Shown piece after piece: positions 34,270-46,964 of a DNA stretch of 64,000 bases. Below the pieces are notes generated by a model. That model had not been told where the DNA came from and ran no database searches. It saw only the letters and a list, made by a program, of their open reading frames with translations. Position numbers and translations under genes: made by a program. This stretch comes from Mesorhabditis belari (lineage: Eukaryota; Nematoda; Chromadorea; Rhabditida; Rhabditidae): contig CAUEEP010000743.1 of the NCBI GenBank assembly GCA_958450365.1, positions 3,774,001 through 3,838,000 on the forward strand, written 5' to 3'. Positions within the stretch are counted from its first letter, which is position 1. Every line of letters starts with the position of its first letter.

Positions 34270-35140
34270 CAACGAGAATAAAACGTTTTAACACAATGAC
34301 TCAAAAATTGATCGCAAAATTCGAATGCATTTCTATTTCTAAAATGTTTATCCTTTTCTCAATGAGGTGACTAGAATTGATATACTTTCTGGGAGCTTCT
34401 GCCTTTTTCTTATCACCAAGTGATCCGTTTTTTTTTAGTTGGAGTGAGGTCTGTGAAAAGGGTCAAGAGAGAAAGAATGGTATTGATTGGTGTGCGAAAA
34501 ATTTGCTTTTATTTTTCTTTCTCTTCACATTGCGAACAATGGAAGCTACTTTCTCTGAGCTTTTCGCTCCTTTCGCCCAACATAATGACGAGAAAAAGTT
34601 ACCATCTAAAGTGTTTGATCTTTTGTTAGTTTAACTCATTTTCCTTTCATGATTTAAGAATTATTAACTTATCACAATACAGTCAAGCTTATTTTAGACG
34701 CTCTGGCTAAATGCAAATCATTACTTTTCTTACTGTTCATCAATTTATAAAGTATTCAGGCAACCAACTGATTATTTTTAGAGATTTTGAATTTTTATAT
34801 TTTAATCAAGGTTTTCCTTTGTAACTTTATTTTGTTTTCGTAAGCTGCACGCTTTATTTGCTTCTTGGAAAAGTTGGTGGGTAGATATTTTTTTGAACTC
34901 GACATTCTATGCTCTGATGCTTTGATAGTGTTAAAGGCGCGCAAAGGGCAGGGTTGACTCAGCTGAGTCAACCACGAAATTGCCGACATCACCTTTTTCT
35001 CTTCACATCTTCAAATTCAAAAATCAATCCGTGGCAGGGACATACACACAGGAAATTTTCCTTTTCTTTCATCACCAGCACATAAAATTTCGATATTCGT
35101 TGAGTTTTGGCTAATTTGTATCCCCCGTATTACCTACCTA
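34270..35140. other. Spacer between AMDHD2 and SLC36-like gene
   Basis: About 870 nt without a recognised exon. The first part is the AMDHD2 3' region, with AATAAAA at about 34275. The short frames at 34377-34634 and 34795-34992 lack splice context and composition expected of coding sequence. Confidence 0.5.
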
Positions 35141-35149
35141 TTTTTCTAG
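35141..35149 (+). promoter_or_regulatory. Candidate SL trans-splice acceptor for SLC36-like gene
   Basis: TTTTTCTAG is followed 8 nt later by the ATG at 35158. No upstream in-frame exon is visible. Confidence 0.5.
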
Positions 35150-35157
35150 CTCATTTC

Positions 35158-37608
35158 ATGAATATTAAAGAAGTTATTTTCGAGAACCCGTCAAAACTGA
35201 CAGATCAGCAGCATCCGGATGCGGATTTACCCGTTTTTACGGTGATGGTCGATGAGAAACCTAGGTACCTTTATATAGGTCAGAAAAAGAAGACAACAGT
35301 TTACAAATGGCGACTCGCACCTCAAATCTCTTTGCAAAATATCTTGCTACCCCAACTTTCGTAACCGGATTTGAACAATAGATGCACTTAAAAATTTTTA
35401 TTTTATCCTTGCATTTCACTGTGTTCCTTTCAAAATTAACGGTGACTTTGTAACTGTTGCAAACAATCTGTTTGACTGTAAATTTTCAGCGAACAATTCT
35501 CTAAATATAAGCCCCTTTGCATTGATTTTTTTGACATTTTATTTTTTGGCAAAAAGTTCAATGAAAAATGATTCAGGATGGAAGACGGGCCTCCGATAGA
35601 TACGGAATCCTTGAATGATGGTCGAGCCCTAGTAGAACGTGAACAACGAAAAGGCGATGTGATTAGGTCAGTTTTATTTCACATTGATGCTTTTAATGAG
35701 ACTCCTCTTCATTAAATTTTCGCTGTGATCTTCAGATTAATTTTTTTAGCCCGACCAGAGCTGTAATGACCCTTTCGAAGTCTATGTTCAATGCCGGATG
35801 TTTTTCTCTTCCGTATGCTTGGAAACTTGGCGGTCTTTGGGTGAGTTTTACTTTATTAAGTTGTTTGTGAAAATCTTTCATTTTAAAAATAAAAATATTT
35901 TCTTGTTTTAGGTTTCATTTGTGATGTCCTTTGTAATTTGCGGCTTTAATTGGTATGGAAACCATATTCTTGTGCGTTCCAGTCAACATCTTGCTAGGAA
36001 GTAAGAAATTAAATTTCTTTGAATTTTTAATTATATTTTTAGGTCCGAAAGATCGGCATTAGATTATGGTCACTTTGCTAAGAAAGTCTGTGACTATTCT
36101 GATATACGATTTCTTCGCAACAATTCGAAGGCAGTCATGTGAATCTTTTTTAGTAAATATTGTTTTACTAAAGCTTTCAGGTATGTCGTCAATATTACTA
36201 TCTTGTTTTATCAGTTGGGAATGTGCAGTGTGGCAATCTTGTTTATTTCGGATAACATGGTAAAGTTATTTTGATTTTATTTGAAAACAAACTAATTTAG
36301 GTAAATTTGGTTGGAGAACACCTCGGCTCAACGCACCAAGAAAGGGTAATCAATTTATTACTTTGGCATCTGAAATTCATATCTAGATGATTGTTGCAGC
36401 TACAATTGCTCTTGTTCTTGTGGCTTGTACAAATATGTTCACCGAGATTCGAGTTATTTCATTCTTCGCATTGGTATGTAAACTCAAGTTTATTGTAAAA
36501 GAACTTCTCAGGTCTCTGCTATATTCTTCATGCTCGGTTTGTTGGTGATCATGCAATTCACTATTCGACAACCATCTCAATGGCGCGAATTACCTGCATC
36601 AACGAATTTTACGGGGACGATAATGATGATAGGAATGGTTATGTATGCGTTTGAAGGACAGACGATGGTAGATTTTTATGTTTAAAGATATGCATAATAA
36701 AGACACCTAAAATTCTATGATAAAGTGTAGTTGACTTAAGTTCGATTTGAACCTTTAAAAGTATCATTTTTAGATATTGCCCATCGAAAATAAACTGGAG
36801 CATCCCGAATATTTTTTGGCGACTTTTGGTGTTCTGCCCACAACGATGGTAATTTGTGGTGCTTTTATGACAGCTCTAGGCTTTTATGGGTAAGTTGCAT
36901 TTTTCAAAAAATCAATAAAATTATTTTAGTTATACGGGTTTTGGAGACAAGATTGCTGCAACAATTACAACTAATGTACCAAAGGAAGGGTAACGCTTTG
37001 CTTTGTATAAAAATTCGAATTTATTCTTTAGCCTCTATTCGACTGTCAATGTTTTTCTGATGATTCAAACTTTGCTCGGGCATTCAGTGGCTTTGTATGT
37101 TACTGCTTTTTACATCAAAGATCACTTTTCTTTAGATATGTAGTCTTCGACATGTTTTATAACGGGTTCCGTCGGAAATTTTTGGCTAGATTCCCTAACA
37201 CGCCAAAAATCGCAGTTGACAAAGGATTTAGGTAGTCTTTACTATTAGTGTATCAACTAAGAATAATTTAGGTTATTCTGGGTATTTCTCACTTATCTTA
37301 TGGCAATCGGAATTCCTCAGCTGGAAATTATGATCCCTTTGGTCGGTGTTACTTCGGGGACGTTATGTGCCCTTGTTTATCCACCGTTGTTTGAAATGAT
37401 AACATTTTGGACTGACTGGAAGGTATGTTGATTTGCATCACTTGACTGTTTATTATTTCGAATCTAGGGGCTGTTAACTTATCGCCAACGAGTCCTAAAA
37501 ATATCATGGAACTGCTTCGTGATCTGCCTTGGAATCTTCGCAATAGTTGCCGGTGTCTATTCCAACATAGTTGCCATTGTGGCTTCGTTTAAACAACCAG
37601 AACCGTAA
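35158..37608 (+). CDS. SLC36-like proton-coupled amino acid transporter
   Basis: Fifteen exons, 488 aa: 35158-35264, 35577-35666, 35750-35840, 35912-36000, 36043-36138, 36181-36259, 36301-36345, 36387-36473, 36512-36667, 36774-36889, 36930-36989, 37032-37094, 37136-37231, 37272-37422, 37468-37608. It belongs to the amino acid/auxin permease fold (Aa_trans), SLC36/PAT branch, which moves small neutral amino acids with protons across plasma or lysosomal membranes. Landmarks: a ~65-residue hydrophilic N terminus, SKSMFNAGCFSLPYAWKLGG in the first helix, YEGQ-like MYAFEGQTMILPIENKLEHP, ALGFYGYTGFGDKI, and about eleven hydrophobic segments. The stop TAA at 37606 overlaps a GTAAGG. If that were used as a donor, the protein would be longer. 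Substrate is inferred only from family. Confidence 0.93.
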
Positions 37609-38150
37609 GGAACGTTTTTACTCTATTGTGAATTAATTTATTTGGCCTTTTTAATTCCATCCTCTTTTCATACTTGCTATTACGAGCTCTTTCTTTTTTA
37701 AAACGAAGTCATCTTTTTGGTTCGTAATAGTTCTCCGGCTTTGTGTGTGGCCCATTTTTGTATGTAATATTTTTTTAGTTTTTGTGATACGAGTCCCGGA
37801 TTGCTTGCTGAATAGTAATGATCTTAGTTTTCTGATATTAATAATTTGACTTCTTTTCTCGTTAATGCATTTGATGTCATATGTCTTGTACTATTTGTTC
37901 TATACCGTCTTGTATGCTGCCTTTATGTTGATCGTTTCAGTTTTTAGTCCTTTCGAGCTTGCGTCCTATTATTCATTTACTTCAATTCTTCAATTCCGTG
38001 TTATTCAGACGAGTACATATTTTGTCAAATTTTACTGTGAGTATACGATAATAAATAGTTCACTTTTTAATAAAACGAATAAATGCGTATAGAAAACGAT
38101 TTGCGAATTATTTTTGTTGGGCGGTTTGGGTGATGAAGTTAAATTCTAAA
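37609..38150. other. Spacer between SLC36-like gene and DHX35
   Basis: About 540 nt, T-rich. It probably includes the 3' UTR of the transporter. Nothing else was recognised. With the 889-nt gap on the other side of the transporter gene, it is longer than usual intercistronic spacing in Caenorhabditis operons (about 100 nt), so co-transcription is possible but not supported. Confidence 0.5.
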
Positions 38151-38158
38151 TCTAGTTG

Positions 38159-41100
38159 ATGGATCGGCATGAGTTTGCTGCTCCAGGCGGCACTTCTACT
38201 TCCGGCGGCGGCAGTCGCCGAACTTTTTTAAAGCCTTGTATGTTGAGAATTTTATTGGTTTTTGAGTATGTCATTGTAGCCGATGATCATCGACCAAGAA
38301 CGGGCCCGTTGGTTATGGAAGAGCGTGGAGGAAAAGCGGTTAGCGGTGAAGAGGGCACCGTTTTCTACAATAACCCCTACACTGGGATGGCAATACGATC
38401 ACAACGTGCTAGGCTTCCTATAGCAAAAGTGGATTCAGCAATCATTTGGCTTTTCATTGAAGATTTAATTTTAGAATAGAAACCACATCCTCTATGCCCT
38501 TGAAAAATATCAGACATTAATCGTTGTTGGAGAAACTGGGTGTGGCAAAAGTACACAAGTTCCGCAGGTATTTTTGAGATATTTGTTTCTTGATCAAAAG
38601 TTTCTAGTATTTGCTCGAAGCAGGATGGTGTGCTGATGGAAGAATGGTTGGTGTGACGCAGCCTCGACGAGTTGCTGCTATTACGGTTTTGAAATTTTAT
38701 TTTACGAATCATTTGCAATTTTTAGCTAGCTGCTCGTGTCGCAGAAGAAGTGGACACTCTCCTCGGACAAGATGTCGGCTACATTGTAAGGTTTGATGAT
38801 GCCACCGATAACGAAACGAAAATAAAGGTAGACATTTTTATATTTTGCTATTAGTTAACGTTTTTAGTATATGACTGATGGTATTTTATTACGCGAAATG
38901 TTCACGGATCCATTACTTTCAAAATACAGGTACATTTGATGGCTTAAAAACTTTTAATAAAAATGTTTAGTGTATTAATGGTTGACGAGGCTCATGAACG
39001 GACAACAAACACCGATATTCTTCTAGGATTATTACGACGAATAATTACTGTGCGCAGTGATCTACGAGTTGTAATTTCCTCAGCGACTCTGGATGCCGAA
39101 GTAAAAGATCTTTTGAAACTGGAAAAACTTGATTTTAGTTGTTTCGGAATTTCTTCGAATTAAACGAAACTAACGATCAAGAAAAGAACACATCGACAAT
39201 TATTTCCGTCGAGGGTAGAACTCATCCTGTTACTGTGTTGTATACAAAAACGTGCGTTTATTTTTGGTACTTTTATGTACTTGGTACATGACCCATTTTT
39301 TTTTTCGAAATCGATCATTTGGGGGTTGTAAGGAACCCGAACTTCGCTATCCCAGGTCGGGAAAATGCATGAGTTATACAATTTTTGAAAAACTTGTGTT
39401 TTTAAGCGTTTTTGATGTTTTAAATGCAAATTTCACAAATCGAGTTTAACTTTAATTCTTTTTTTGTGGCCCTAAAGAGGGACGTTGGGTTGCGGTTTGT
39501 TGAGAAGAGACTTACTGCTCGCAGGGATACATGTCACGAACTTGACTCCAGAAGTTGAAGAATGAATCATGACCAAATTCTTGCTTCCATGGGAACTCAT
39601 TGGTGATGTTGGTGTAGCGATCATTGGATCGGATGCTGATTCCGTTAGGCCGCTTAACCATCCACTTCTCAAATCGTGACCACATAGGTTCTACGTTCTG
39701 GGTGTGAGCCCCATTGACCGGATTGACGAAATTGAGCTGATGATTCACCGTCCCGTAGACATCCCGTAGAGTGTAATCTCTCATTGATTGATCATTGATT
39801 GTTGCCATTTCTTGCGTTGAAGATAATAACAAAGTTTTTGGTTATTTTCAATGCCTTATAAAGACCTTAAACGTGTTTGAACAGGTTAAACAAGCCACGC
39901 CCATTGGGTTAAGCCGAACCCTTAGTAAAATTTGCATTTAAAACATCAAAAACGCTTAAAAATACACGTTTGTTAAAAATTGTATAACTCGGTTGGAGTG
40001 CATTTTCCCAACCTGAGATAGCGAAATTCGGATCCAGCACACCTTAAAACCCCCAAAATGGTCGATTTCGAGAAAAAAAATAGGTCGTGTAAACCATACA
40101 AGCACCTTATTTTTTTTTTGCTTTTGTAGTATTACCGTCTTTCAGAAGCGTTCCAAGCTATTTGACTACAACAGTTGAAACCGTTTTAAAGATTCATCAA
40201 GATGAAATGCCGGGGGACATTTTAGCTTTTTTGACTGGTCAAGATGAAGTCGAAGAGGTTTTGTCATTTTACTTTTCAGCAAGAAATTTTTTCAGGTCTG
40301 TAAAAAGATTCGCGAACAATCAGTGCGTCTGAAAAATTGCGATAAGCTGTGGGTGGTGCCTTGCTATGGATCTCTTCCTCCACGAGAGCAGGTAAGTCTG
40401 ATTAACACATATCATCTAGTTTTATTTAGATGAAAGCATTTGAAAGTACTCCGCATGGTACAAGAAAAGTAGTTATCGCAACCAACATCGCAGAAACGTC
40501 AGTGACGATTCCCGGAATAGCTTATGGTATTAGGGTTTTAAGCGGCTCTATATCTACTTATCTTTTAGTAATCGACTGTGGTTATGTGAAGTTGCGGGCA
40601 CTGAATCCGAAAAATGGTATTGAAACTTTGATGAAGGTAAATAATGAAATCGCATCACTGGTATCATGCTATTGTTGTTTAGATTCCAATTTCAAGGTCA
40701 TCGGCTGAACAAAGGGCAGGTCGAGCTGGTAGAATTCGACCTGGAAAAGCTTATCGACTTTATCCGGGTAATTTCTAACTAATTTATTGTTTGTTCAGCA
40801 AATATCAATGGCGGTTTAGAGGAGCAATTTGCCAAACTTCCCCAGAGTACTGTCCCAGAGATTCAACGTTGCGATTTGGCACCAACGATTCTTCAAATGA
40901 AAGCTTTGGGCATTCAAAATATTCATCGTTTTCATTATTTGAGTGTAAGTTGCGAAACATTTTTAGGTTGATATAGTAACATGGCTCAAATTTGCAACTT
41001 TTCCACTGCAACCTATTTGATTTAGAGACCTCCATCTGCATCCGTGATTTGTGCCTTCGAACTGTTGTACGCATTAGGGGCTGTGGATATTAAATGTTTA

Positions 41101-42212
41101 CTTACAAACCCACTTGGAATACAAATTAGCGAGTTTCCGTTACCACCGATGCACTCAAAATGTCTTCTCAATTCTGGTAACGATTTTTTAAATCTCGAAC
41201 TTTTATCGAAATATTTTAGGTCATGAAGATTTTACTTGTAGTGAAGAAATGGCTACAATTATTGCGATGCTGCAAATTCAAGATATTTTCATTACGCCGA
41301 GTGGGGGTGGAGGAGCACGGCATCGTGCGGTAAGATTCAACACTGTTTTTTCTTAAATTTTAATTTTTAGGATGTATCGAGACGAAAATTTTCCGTCGAA
41401 GAGGGCGATCATCTTACTTATCTCAACGTGTACACAAGTTATGTAGATGTATGGCTGATTTTTTAACTTTATTGATTGAAAATTTATTTAGCACAAAAGA
41501 TCGAAGTCGTGGTGCGATGAAAATTTTCTTAATTATCGTGGTCTAAAGCGGGCGGATGCCGTACGTGCTCAATTGGTGGCGCTAATGAAGCGATTTGGTG
41601 TTCGCATGCTTTCCAGCCGAGGCGACATAGGTAACACTTCATTTTTTTTAAACTTTTTATCATCTATTGCAATCTTATTTTCACTTTGAAGAAGAAACTT
41701 TAAAATTTAGGTGCTACGGAAAGAATAACACGATGCTTGGTAACTGGCTTTTTCTCACAAGCAGCGAGATATCATTACACAGGTTGGTAAAAAAATTGTG
41801 TGGTTTTAATTTTTTTCTAGGAAAATACCTCACCGTAAAAGAAGATTACCCATTCAGCGTTTATAAGGGTAGTGCTGTGATGTTTTCAAGCGATTACCCC
41901 AAATGGTTGGTGATTTTAAGTGCGTTAACTATTGTTTATAGTAAAATGTCAAATTATGGTAATGAATTACTCAACTCGTACTGTTTAGGGTGATATTCAC
42001 GGAAGTACTTGCCGATTCTATCAGGGACATCACTGTTGTGGATCCACAATGGTTGTATGAGCTTGCACCACACTATTACGAGTTTGGAACGGTAAGTTGC
42101 GTAGAATTATGATTTATTCTTTGATTCTTTTTAGGATAACGAGATCGCTAAAAAACGGGCGCGCAAAGGCAACGAGGACAATGAGAATAACAGTGATGAA
42201 GATAGCTCGTGA
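38159..42212 (+). CDS. DHX35: DEAH-box RNA helicase DHX35
   Basis: Twenty-two exons, 741 aa, all phases matched: 38159-38237, 38280-38428, 38475-38567, 38608-38685, 38726-38827, 38868-38929, 38971-39100, 39139-39251, 40146-40257, 40296-40391, 40430-40526, 40569-40636, 40683-40767, 40799-40944, 41026-41176, 41220-41329, 41371-41448, 41492-41630, 41711-41782, 41821-41905, 41989-42091, 42135-42212. Helicase motifs in order: [10 protein letters not shown], Ia [59 protein letters not shown], then winged-helix/ratchet/HA2 and the OB-fold domain ([28 protein letters not shown]). DHX35 is a nuclear helicase of the catalytic-stage spliceosome. Length is close to human (703). The ATG follows TCTAG by 3 nt. 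Intron 8 is 894 nt against 37-80 nt for the others because of a transposon. Confidence 0.95.
39266..40106 (-). mobile_element. Merlin-type DNA transposon (deleted) in DHX35 intron 8
   Basis: Element of 841 bp with long terminal inverted repeats. The left arm at 39266-39430 includes CGAAATCGATCATTTGGGGG and TTTTTAAGCGTTTTTGATGT. Its inverted copy lies at about 39940-40106. The 8-bp direct repeat TTATTTTT flanks it at 39258-39265 and 40107-40114. On the minus strand, 39832-39512 encodes the C-terminal part of an IS1016/ISXO2-like transposase: [32 protein letters not shown], matching the VNH...F.NP..G.HT..IE..W signature of that DDE domain. The N-terminal domain and first catalytic residues are missing, so it should be non-autonomous. 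Merlin elements typically make 8-9 bp target duplications. Confidence 0.88.
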
Positions 42213-42365
42213 AAACACTTTGATAGTTGGAAAGATTATATACGTTTTGCAGCTATTTATTTTTTAATTAGACCTTTGGTCATTGTGAATTCTGTTGGTA
42301 TACTCTGTTATTTGGAGTTCTCATTGTTATCATGTTCTTTGTGTACTCATGAATCAAGTATCTCA

Positions 42366-42605
42366 CTAATCTAAATTTTCCTGAGGCATTTGTTGTTTTA
42401 GTAATTGATAAAACTTATGGTTTCCTTGTTCAAGCACGATCGCAAAAATATGCAGGCCTAGCAAACTAGCAACTAGTCCCTTTATTTTTAAACGCAATGC
42501 GGTTAAAACGATTACCTCCGGGAATCCAAACTCTCGAGAAGTGGCCATGACCGTCAAACAATAGCCGAGGAACAGTTTCACGGCTGGCCGCCTGAGATCG
42601 CCCTA
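42366..42605 (-). CDS. Possible short hydrophobic protein or terminal exon
   Basis: On the minus strand, an acceptor CCTTTTTAG just above 42605 opens a frame GDLRRPAVKLFLGYCLTVMA.. continuing through hydrophobic LTALRLKIKGLVASLLGLHI to a stop at 42366 (79 codons). Alternatively GAG|GTAATC at about 42530 is a donor and the protein ends differently. Composition looks coding-like and it is convergent to DHX35, but I do not recognise the family. No upstream exon was found. Confidence 0.3.
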
Positions 42606-43498
42606 AAAAGGGCGGAAGGGTTGAGTCGTGTCTTTTCTTCTGCATGCAATGCGCTAGTCTTCGAAGGACGTCCCCTCTAATAACGGTGTCATTACACCAA
42701 TACGGCCACTACTCTGTCTTAGAAATTAGACGCGCCGACCCGCCCCGAGAGAGACACTTCCATTCAACCACCGGAAGCAAGGACGAACTATTTTTTTCCT
42801 TTCTTTTGTGTGCTTTCCTTAAGTGTTTGTTTTTTGCTTTAACTATTTCAGTTAAAACTCATAGTCAGCTTTATTTTTAGTCGGAAATTGAATACTATCT
42901 CATCGAGCTAATGCCAAGCCTTCACTATCATCTTCACTTTTTGGAATCCCCCTTGTTTTTGATTTCAGGAGCATAAGTGGGCGATGAAAGAAAAGAACAC
43001 ATTTGCACACGGTGACCGGATCATCCGACAATTCGCTAAGCCCATTAGGCTTTTTAGCGCACACACACACACACACTCCTTACCCTGTATTTTGCAGGTC
43101 TTCCCCTTTCTTCTTTGCGCCGCACACAGGCGCTTGGTGTCGATATGAACGGCGACAGATGGCTTCACGCTATTAGACTTCCCTCTCCTACCGCCTCATT
43201 CTCCCTTCTCCCCCTTTGCCTACCGTACTTTACCCATGATTTCAGTTGGTGTTGTTGTTGATGTATTCAATCTCATCTCTATTTAGTGTCCATTCAGCGT
43301 TCATAAAAATTAGCGCTTAAATGCACTGCTTACATAATACTCTTTTCAACAAATTTATAGAGTAAAAAGCTAAAAATATTGTCAATCTTTGTGTGTATTT
43401 GAAGATAGTTTTTCAGTACAGTTATTCATCTTAATCAAGGACTTTAATGTAGTCTTTAGCTTGAACACATTCGCCAACTTGATTACTGAAAATTATCC
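42606..43498. other. No recognised gene
   Basis: Unique-looking sequence with a short CA run near 43060-43075. No splice-consistent coding frame on either strand. Confidence 0.5.
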
Positions 43499-43506
43499 GC
43501 ATATTC

Positions 43507-43978
43507 GGGAGTGGGACAAATGGGACCTTTTTTTTGCGCACTTTTTTTTCCGCACCTTGCCCATTAGCGCACCTTTTTTCGCGTTTTAAAAAAGCTCTAA
43601 AAAGCTAATATTAACCAATTTCTATTCCAAAAGTTGTTTTTCTAGGTAATTTTAGGGCGTAGAATCGAAATTTTGACATATCATAGCGTGTGGAACCAAT
43701 TTGAAAGACAAAACGGCTAGATCAAATTACACAAAATTGTCGATCTTTCTCTTTGTATAACTCCGTCCGTTTGTTTCCACAAGCTCTGATATGTCAAAAT
43801 TTGAATTCGACACCCTAAAATTACCTAGAAAAACAACTTTTGGAATAGAAATTGGTTAATATTAGCTTTTTAGAGCTTTTTTAAAACGCGAAAAAAGGTG
43901 CGCTAATGGGCAAGGTGCGGAAAAAAAGGTGCGCAAATGTCCGGGTGCGCAGAAAAAGGTCACATTTGTCCCACTCCC
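43507..43978. mobile_element. Fold-back element, GTGGGACAAATGCGACC family, core type 1
   Basis: About 472 bp. The left end GGGAGTGGGACAAATGGGAC mirrors the right end. The 8-bp direct repeat GCATATTC flanks it at 43499-43506 and 43979-43986. The left arm lacks the CCGGACATTTGCG portion still present on the right, so the hairpin is asymmetric. Confidence 0.92.
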
Positions 43979-46737
43979 GCATATTCGATTCACTAATTCT
44001 CCACGAAATATTATTAGTGGTTTGATACAGTAAGCGCTGAGTGCGCGGAAAGAAGAAGAAAAGTGGCGTACGGGAAGAGAGCCTAATTGATCGTTGTTCC
44101 GGTACTCCCCCATCTCTGCTGCTTCAAGGTGACAATTTACACCGGGCAAAACGTTGACACAAGCTCGATTATGAAGGCCGATCATTGGTCGTAAGTGTGC
44201 CGACATGAATGACTTCTTTGAGTGTTTTGAGCACATCAAACAATCCCGAGAATTCTTGAAATTTTACGGAAACGTCAGTGCTAGATAGTTTTAGTTTCTA
44301 AGTCTTCAAGAATTGTACAATAAAGGGATGCACTTAAATAAGAAACGCTTAGCGTAAACAAGTTACTGTAACCAATTTTGATACCACAAATCCGAGCCTT
44401 AAACCCCCAATGCCTCCGTTTGAAGGGAATTGAGGACAATTTTCACTAGTGAAAATTGGCATTGCCTTTTTCTCGTTTTGTACGAGTCTGTAAGTAGAAG
44501 AGAGACAAGTCTAGCACCCTTCACACACTTCTCAATCCTCCATACACAACTCTCCCCTTTCTCTCCATTTTTTTTTTAAAAACCCCTCACCTCACTCGAG
44601 TCTTCTTATTTACAGTTAATTCCAAAAATCTTTTCCATACACTTTTTCATTTCTTTGTTGCTAGCTGGTAGCTGAGGAAAATTGCGATTCGTCTCCTCAT
44701 CTGCCTAAGGCAAATATGTGAACAAATACGGGAAACGAGCCCCATTCCCGAGGCGCAATCTTCTCCGTTTTTGAAGCCGTTTCCACACACAAACATTGCC
44801 ATTCTCAAGGAGAGATTTTTTTTTTGCGCTCTATGTGGAAGTAAGGAAAAATGGATGAGTTTTTGAGAAGATAGGTGCTAGGGGTACGATAGTTTGAGTA
44901 AGGGGGTGGGGGTAGAGGAAAGGAGGAGGGTGCAATGAGCCGCCTCCTTCCGTCACGCCTCAACGGTGACTTCGAAGGGTTGGGAAGCCGCCTTCTCATC
45001 TGAATGATGCCATCACATCTCTTGGGTGGTCTAAGAATTTTGAAGTAGAAAAAGTTTGCACTTTTGATTTATCTTACTGTAACTTTGATTGCCTTTCAAT
45101 TCAATGTCTTTTGGTGCCTTTTGGAAAGATATCTTAATCCGTTTTCTTTTTTGGCCAATAACAAGAACAAGTGCAAGAACAATAAGAACAAGAACAAGAA
45201 CAGGCACAAGCACAAGAACAAGAACAACGACAAGAACAACAAAAAAAGAAAAAGAACAATCCCAACAGTTCAACTAATCAATCAATCCAAATTCTCTGAA
45301 AATCTCTTCTCTTAAAAAAACAGACAGTAGATTTAGAAAGCAGACAGATTACGGTAGTTTGCCCGACAGTAAACAAGGGCATTGTTTAAATGAGACTTGG
45401 ATGAAAGGGTTTATTTGGAAAATATCTTCTCTTCTCTTCTCTAACTTTTTTTGCACTTCATCCGTCATTTCTATTCAAAAATTCGATTTGTTGACTATCA
45501 ACTCTTTTCGAAAAAGATTTGGCGATAGGGAAAATACGTTGAATCAGGCCAACCTTGACCGCAAGATGGCCGTTTTTGAGTGACAACCGGCGTGCGCTCT
45601 CTTTTCAAAAATGCGGATTACGGTAGCGAAATCACACACAGAGGATGGGGCTGAGAGCGCCGATGAGCGGCTGGGGATCTCAAATCTGCCTGTATACGTG
45701 AATCATCGACAAATGGATGGCAGTTTCTCCTTCTCATCTGCTTTTCTTTCTTTTTTTTTTTTTTTCTTTTCTTCTCAACCGTTTACACTCCAATTTTCGG
45801 ATAAGCTGTTTTCTGACTGACTTCTGTTTTCTTTTTTTTTTTCCACCTTTTCACTACTACCACTCGAGAACACTAACGCAAATTTTTAAGTCGAAATTTT
45901 GACTGAACAATTTTGACTCAACAATTTTGACTCAACAATTCTCTAGATTCAAGTCATAACAAAAAGTCATTCATTTTTTCGGATTTTTTGATAAGCTCTT
46001 GACAATGTGTGGCTCTCGATTTCATTTTTTTTTTTTTTTTTTTGTGCAAAGCCGTTTTTCTCTGGTTGCGTCCATTTTTGTAACACAATGGTTGCAGTGA
46101 GCGACTTTTCAGAGAGCGGATTGCTTTCTTTTCTCGCTCAGAAAGCTTTCCAGCTAGCCTCAATAAAACTTGATTTCAAAAAAAAAAAAACATATCCATA
46201 TAGGCAATAGATTTTGGCATTAAATGTAAGCTTTTAAAAGCTTAAAGCAATTCTTCAGTCGTTGGTTTTCTCTTGCACTTCTGAAAGTTACATTTTATGT
46301 ACAATGTACAATAGCTTGTACAAGAGTACAATGTACAATAGCTTGTACAAGAGCACAAGTACAATCTACAAGAGTTTATCTTCATCGTTTATTAGAAAAT
46401 TGTTGAAATGATGAATGAAAGCGATGCCCCGCCTCTCCGCCTTTCATCCACCGTACCCGTTTGATAGCCAATCATTGTCTATCCCACATTTCCCCCTCAC
46501 TCCACCATTTTCTTAGATTTTCTTTTATTTTCTTTTATTTTCTTTTATTTCTTAATCTATTTTTTATGTTACTTTTGATTTCATTAACCAAAATGAAGCA
46601 TTCCAGATCTCGTTTTTGCATGGATGGACCCGCGGTTGCACTATTTGGCACTGCACTTCTACAATCCTTTACAGGTGATTTTTCTTTTGAGATAGTAAAA
46701 ACTAGCTTTATTTGATACTAGGCTTTACAATTTATTG

Positions 46738-46834
46738 ACTGTACAATGTACAATAGCTGTACAATGTACAATAGCTGTATAATGTACAATAACTGCACAA
46801 TGTACAATAGCTGTACAATGTACAATAGCTGTAC
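46738..46834. repeat. 16-bp minisatellite (TGTACAATGTACAATAGC)
   Basis: Six copies of GTACAATAGCTGTACAAT-type units. The same core (TGTACAATAGCTTGTACAAG) occurs at 46301-46365. Each unit is itself palindromic around TTGTACAA/TGTACA. Confidence 0.9.
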
Positions 46835-46964
46835 AACTTTGAAAAACCCCCATTCAGCCACTTTTCTTCCGACCATTCAATCCAGCGGCAACCGCGGGTC
46901 ATCTTCGACCTCTCCCCTTCACCAAAAGCATCACTCCACCAGAACAAGTACCTAATTGAAAGGA

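Noticed and set aside
46593..46675. First exon of lin-48 (MKHSRSRFCMDG...)
   Set aside because: The donor phase (1) does not match the phase-0 start of the first confirmed exon at 47167, and no bridging exon was seen.
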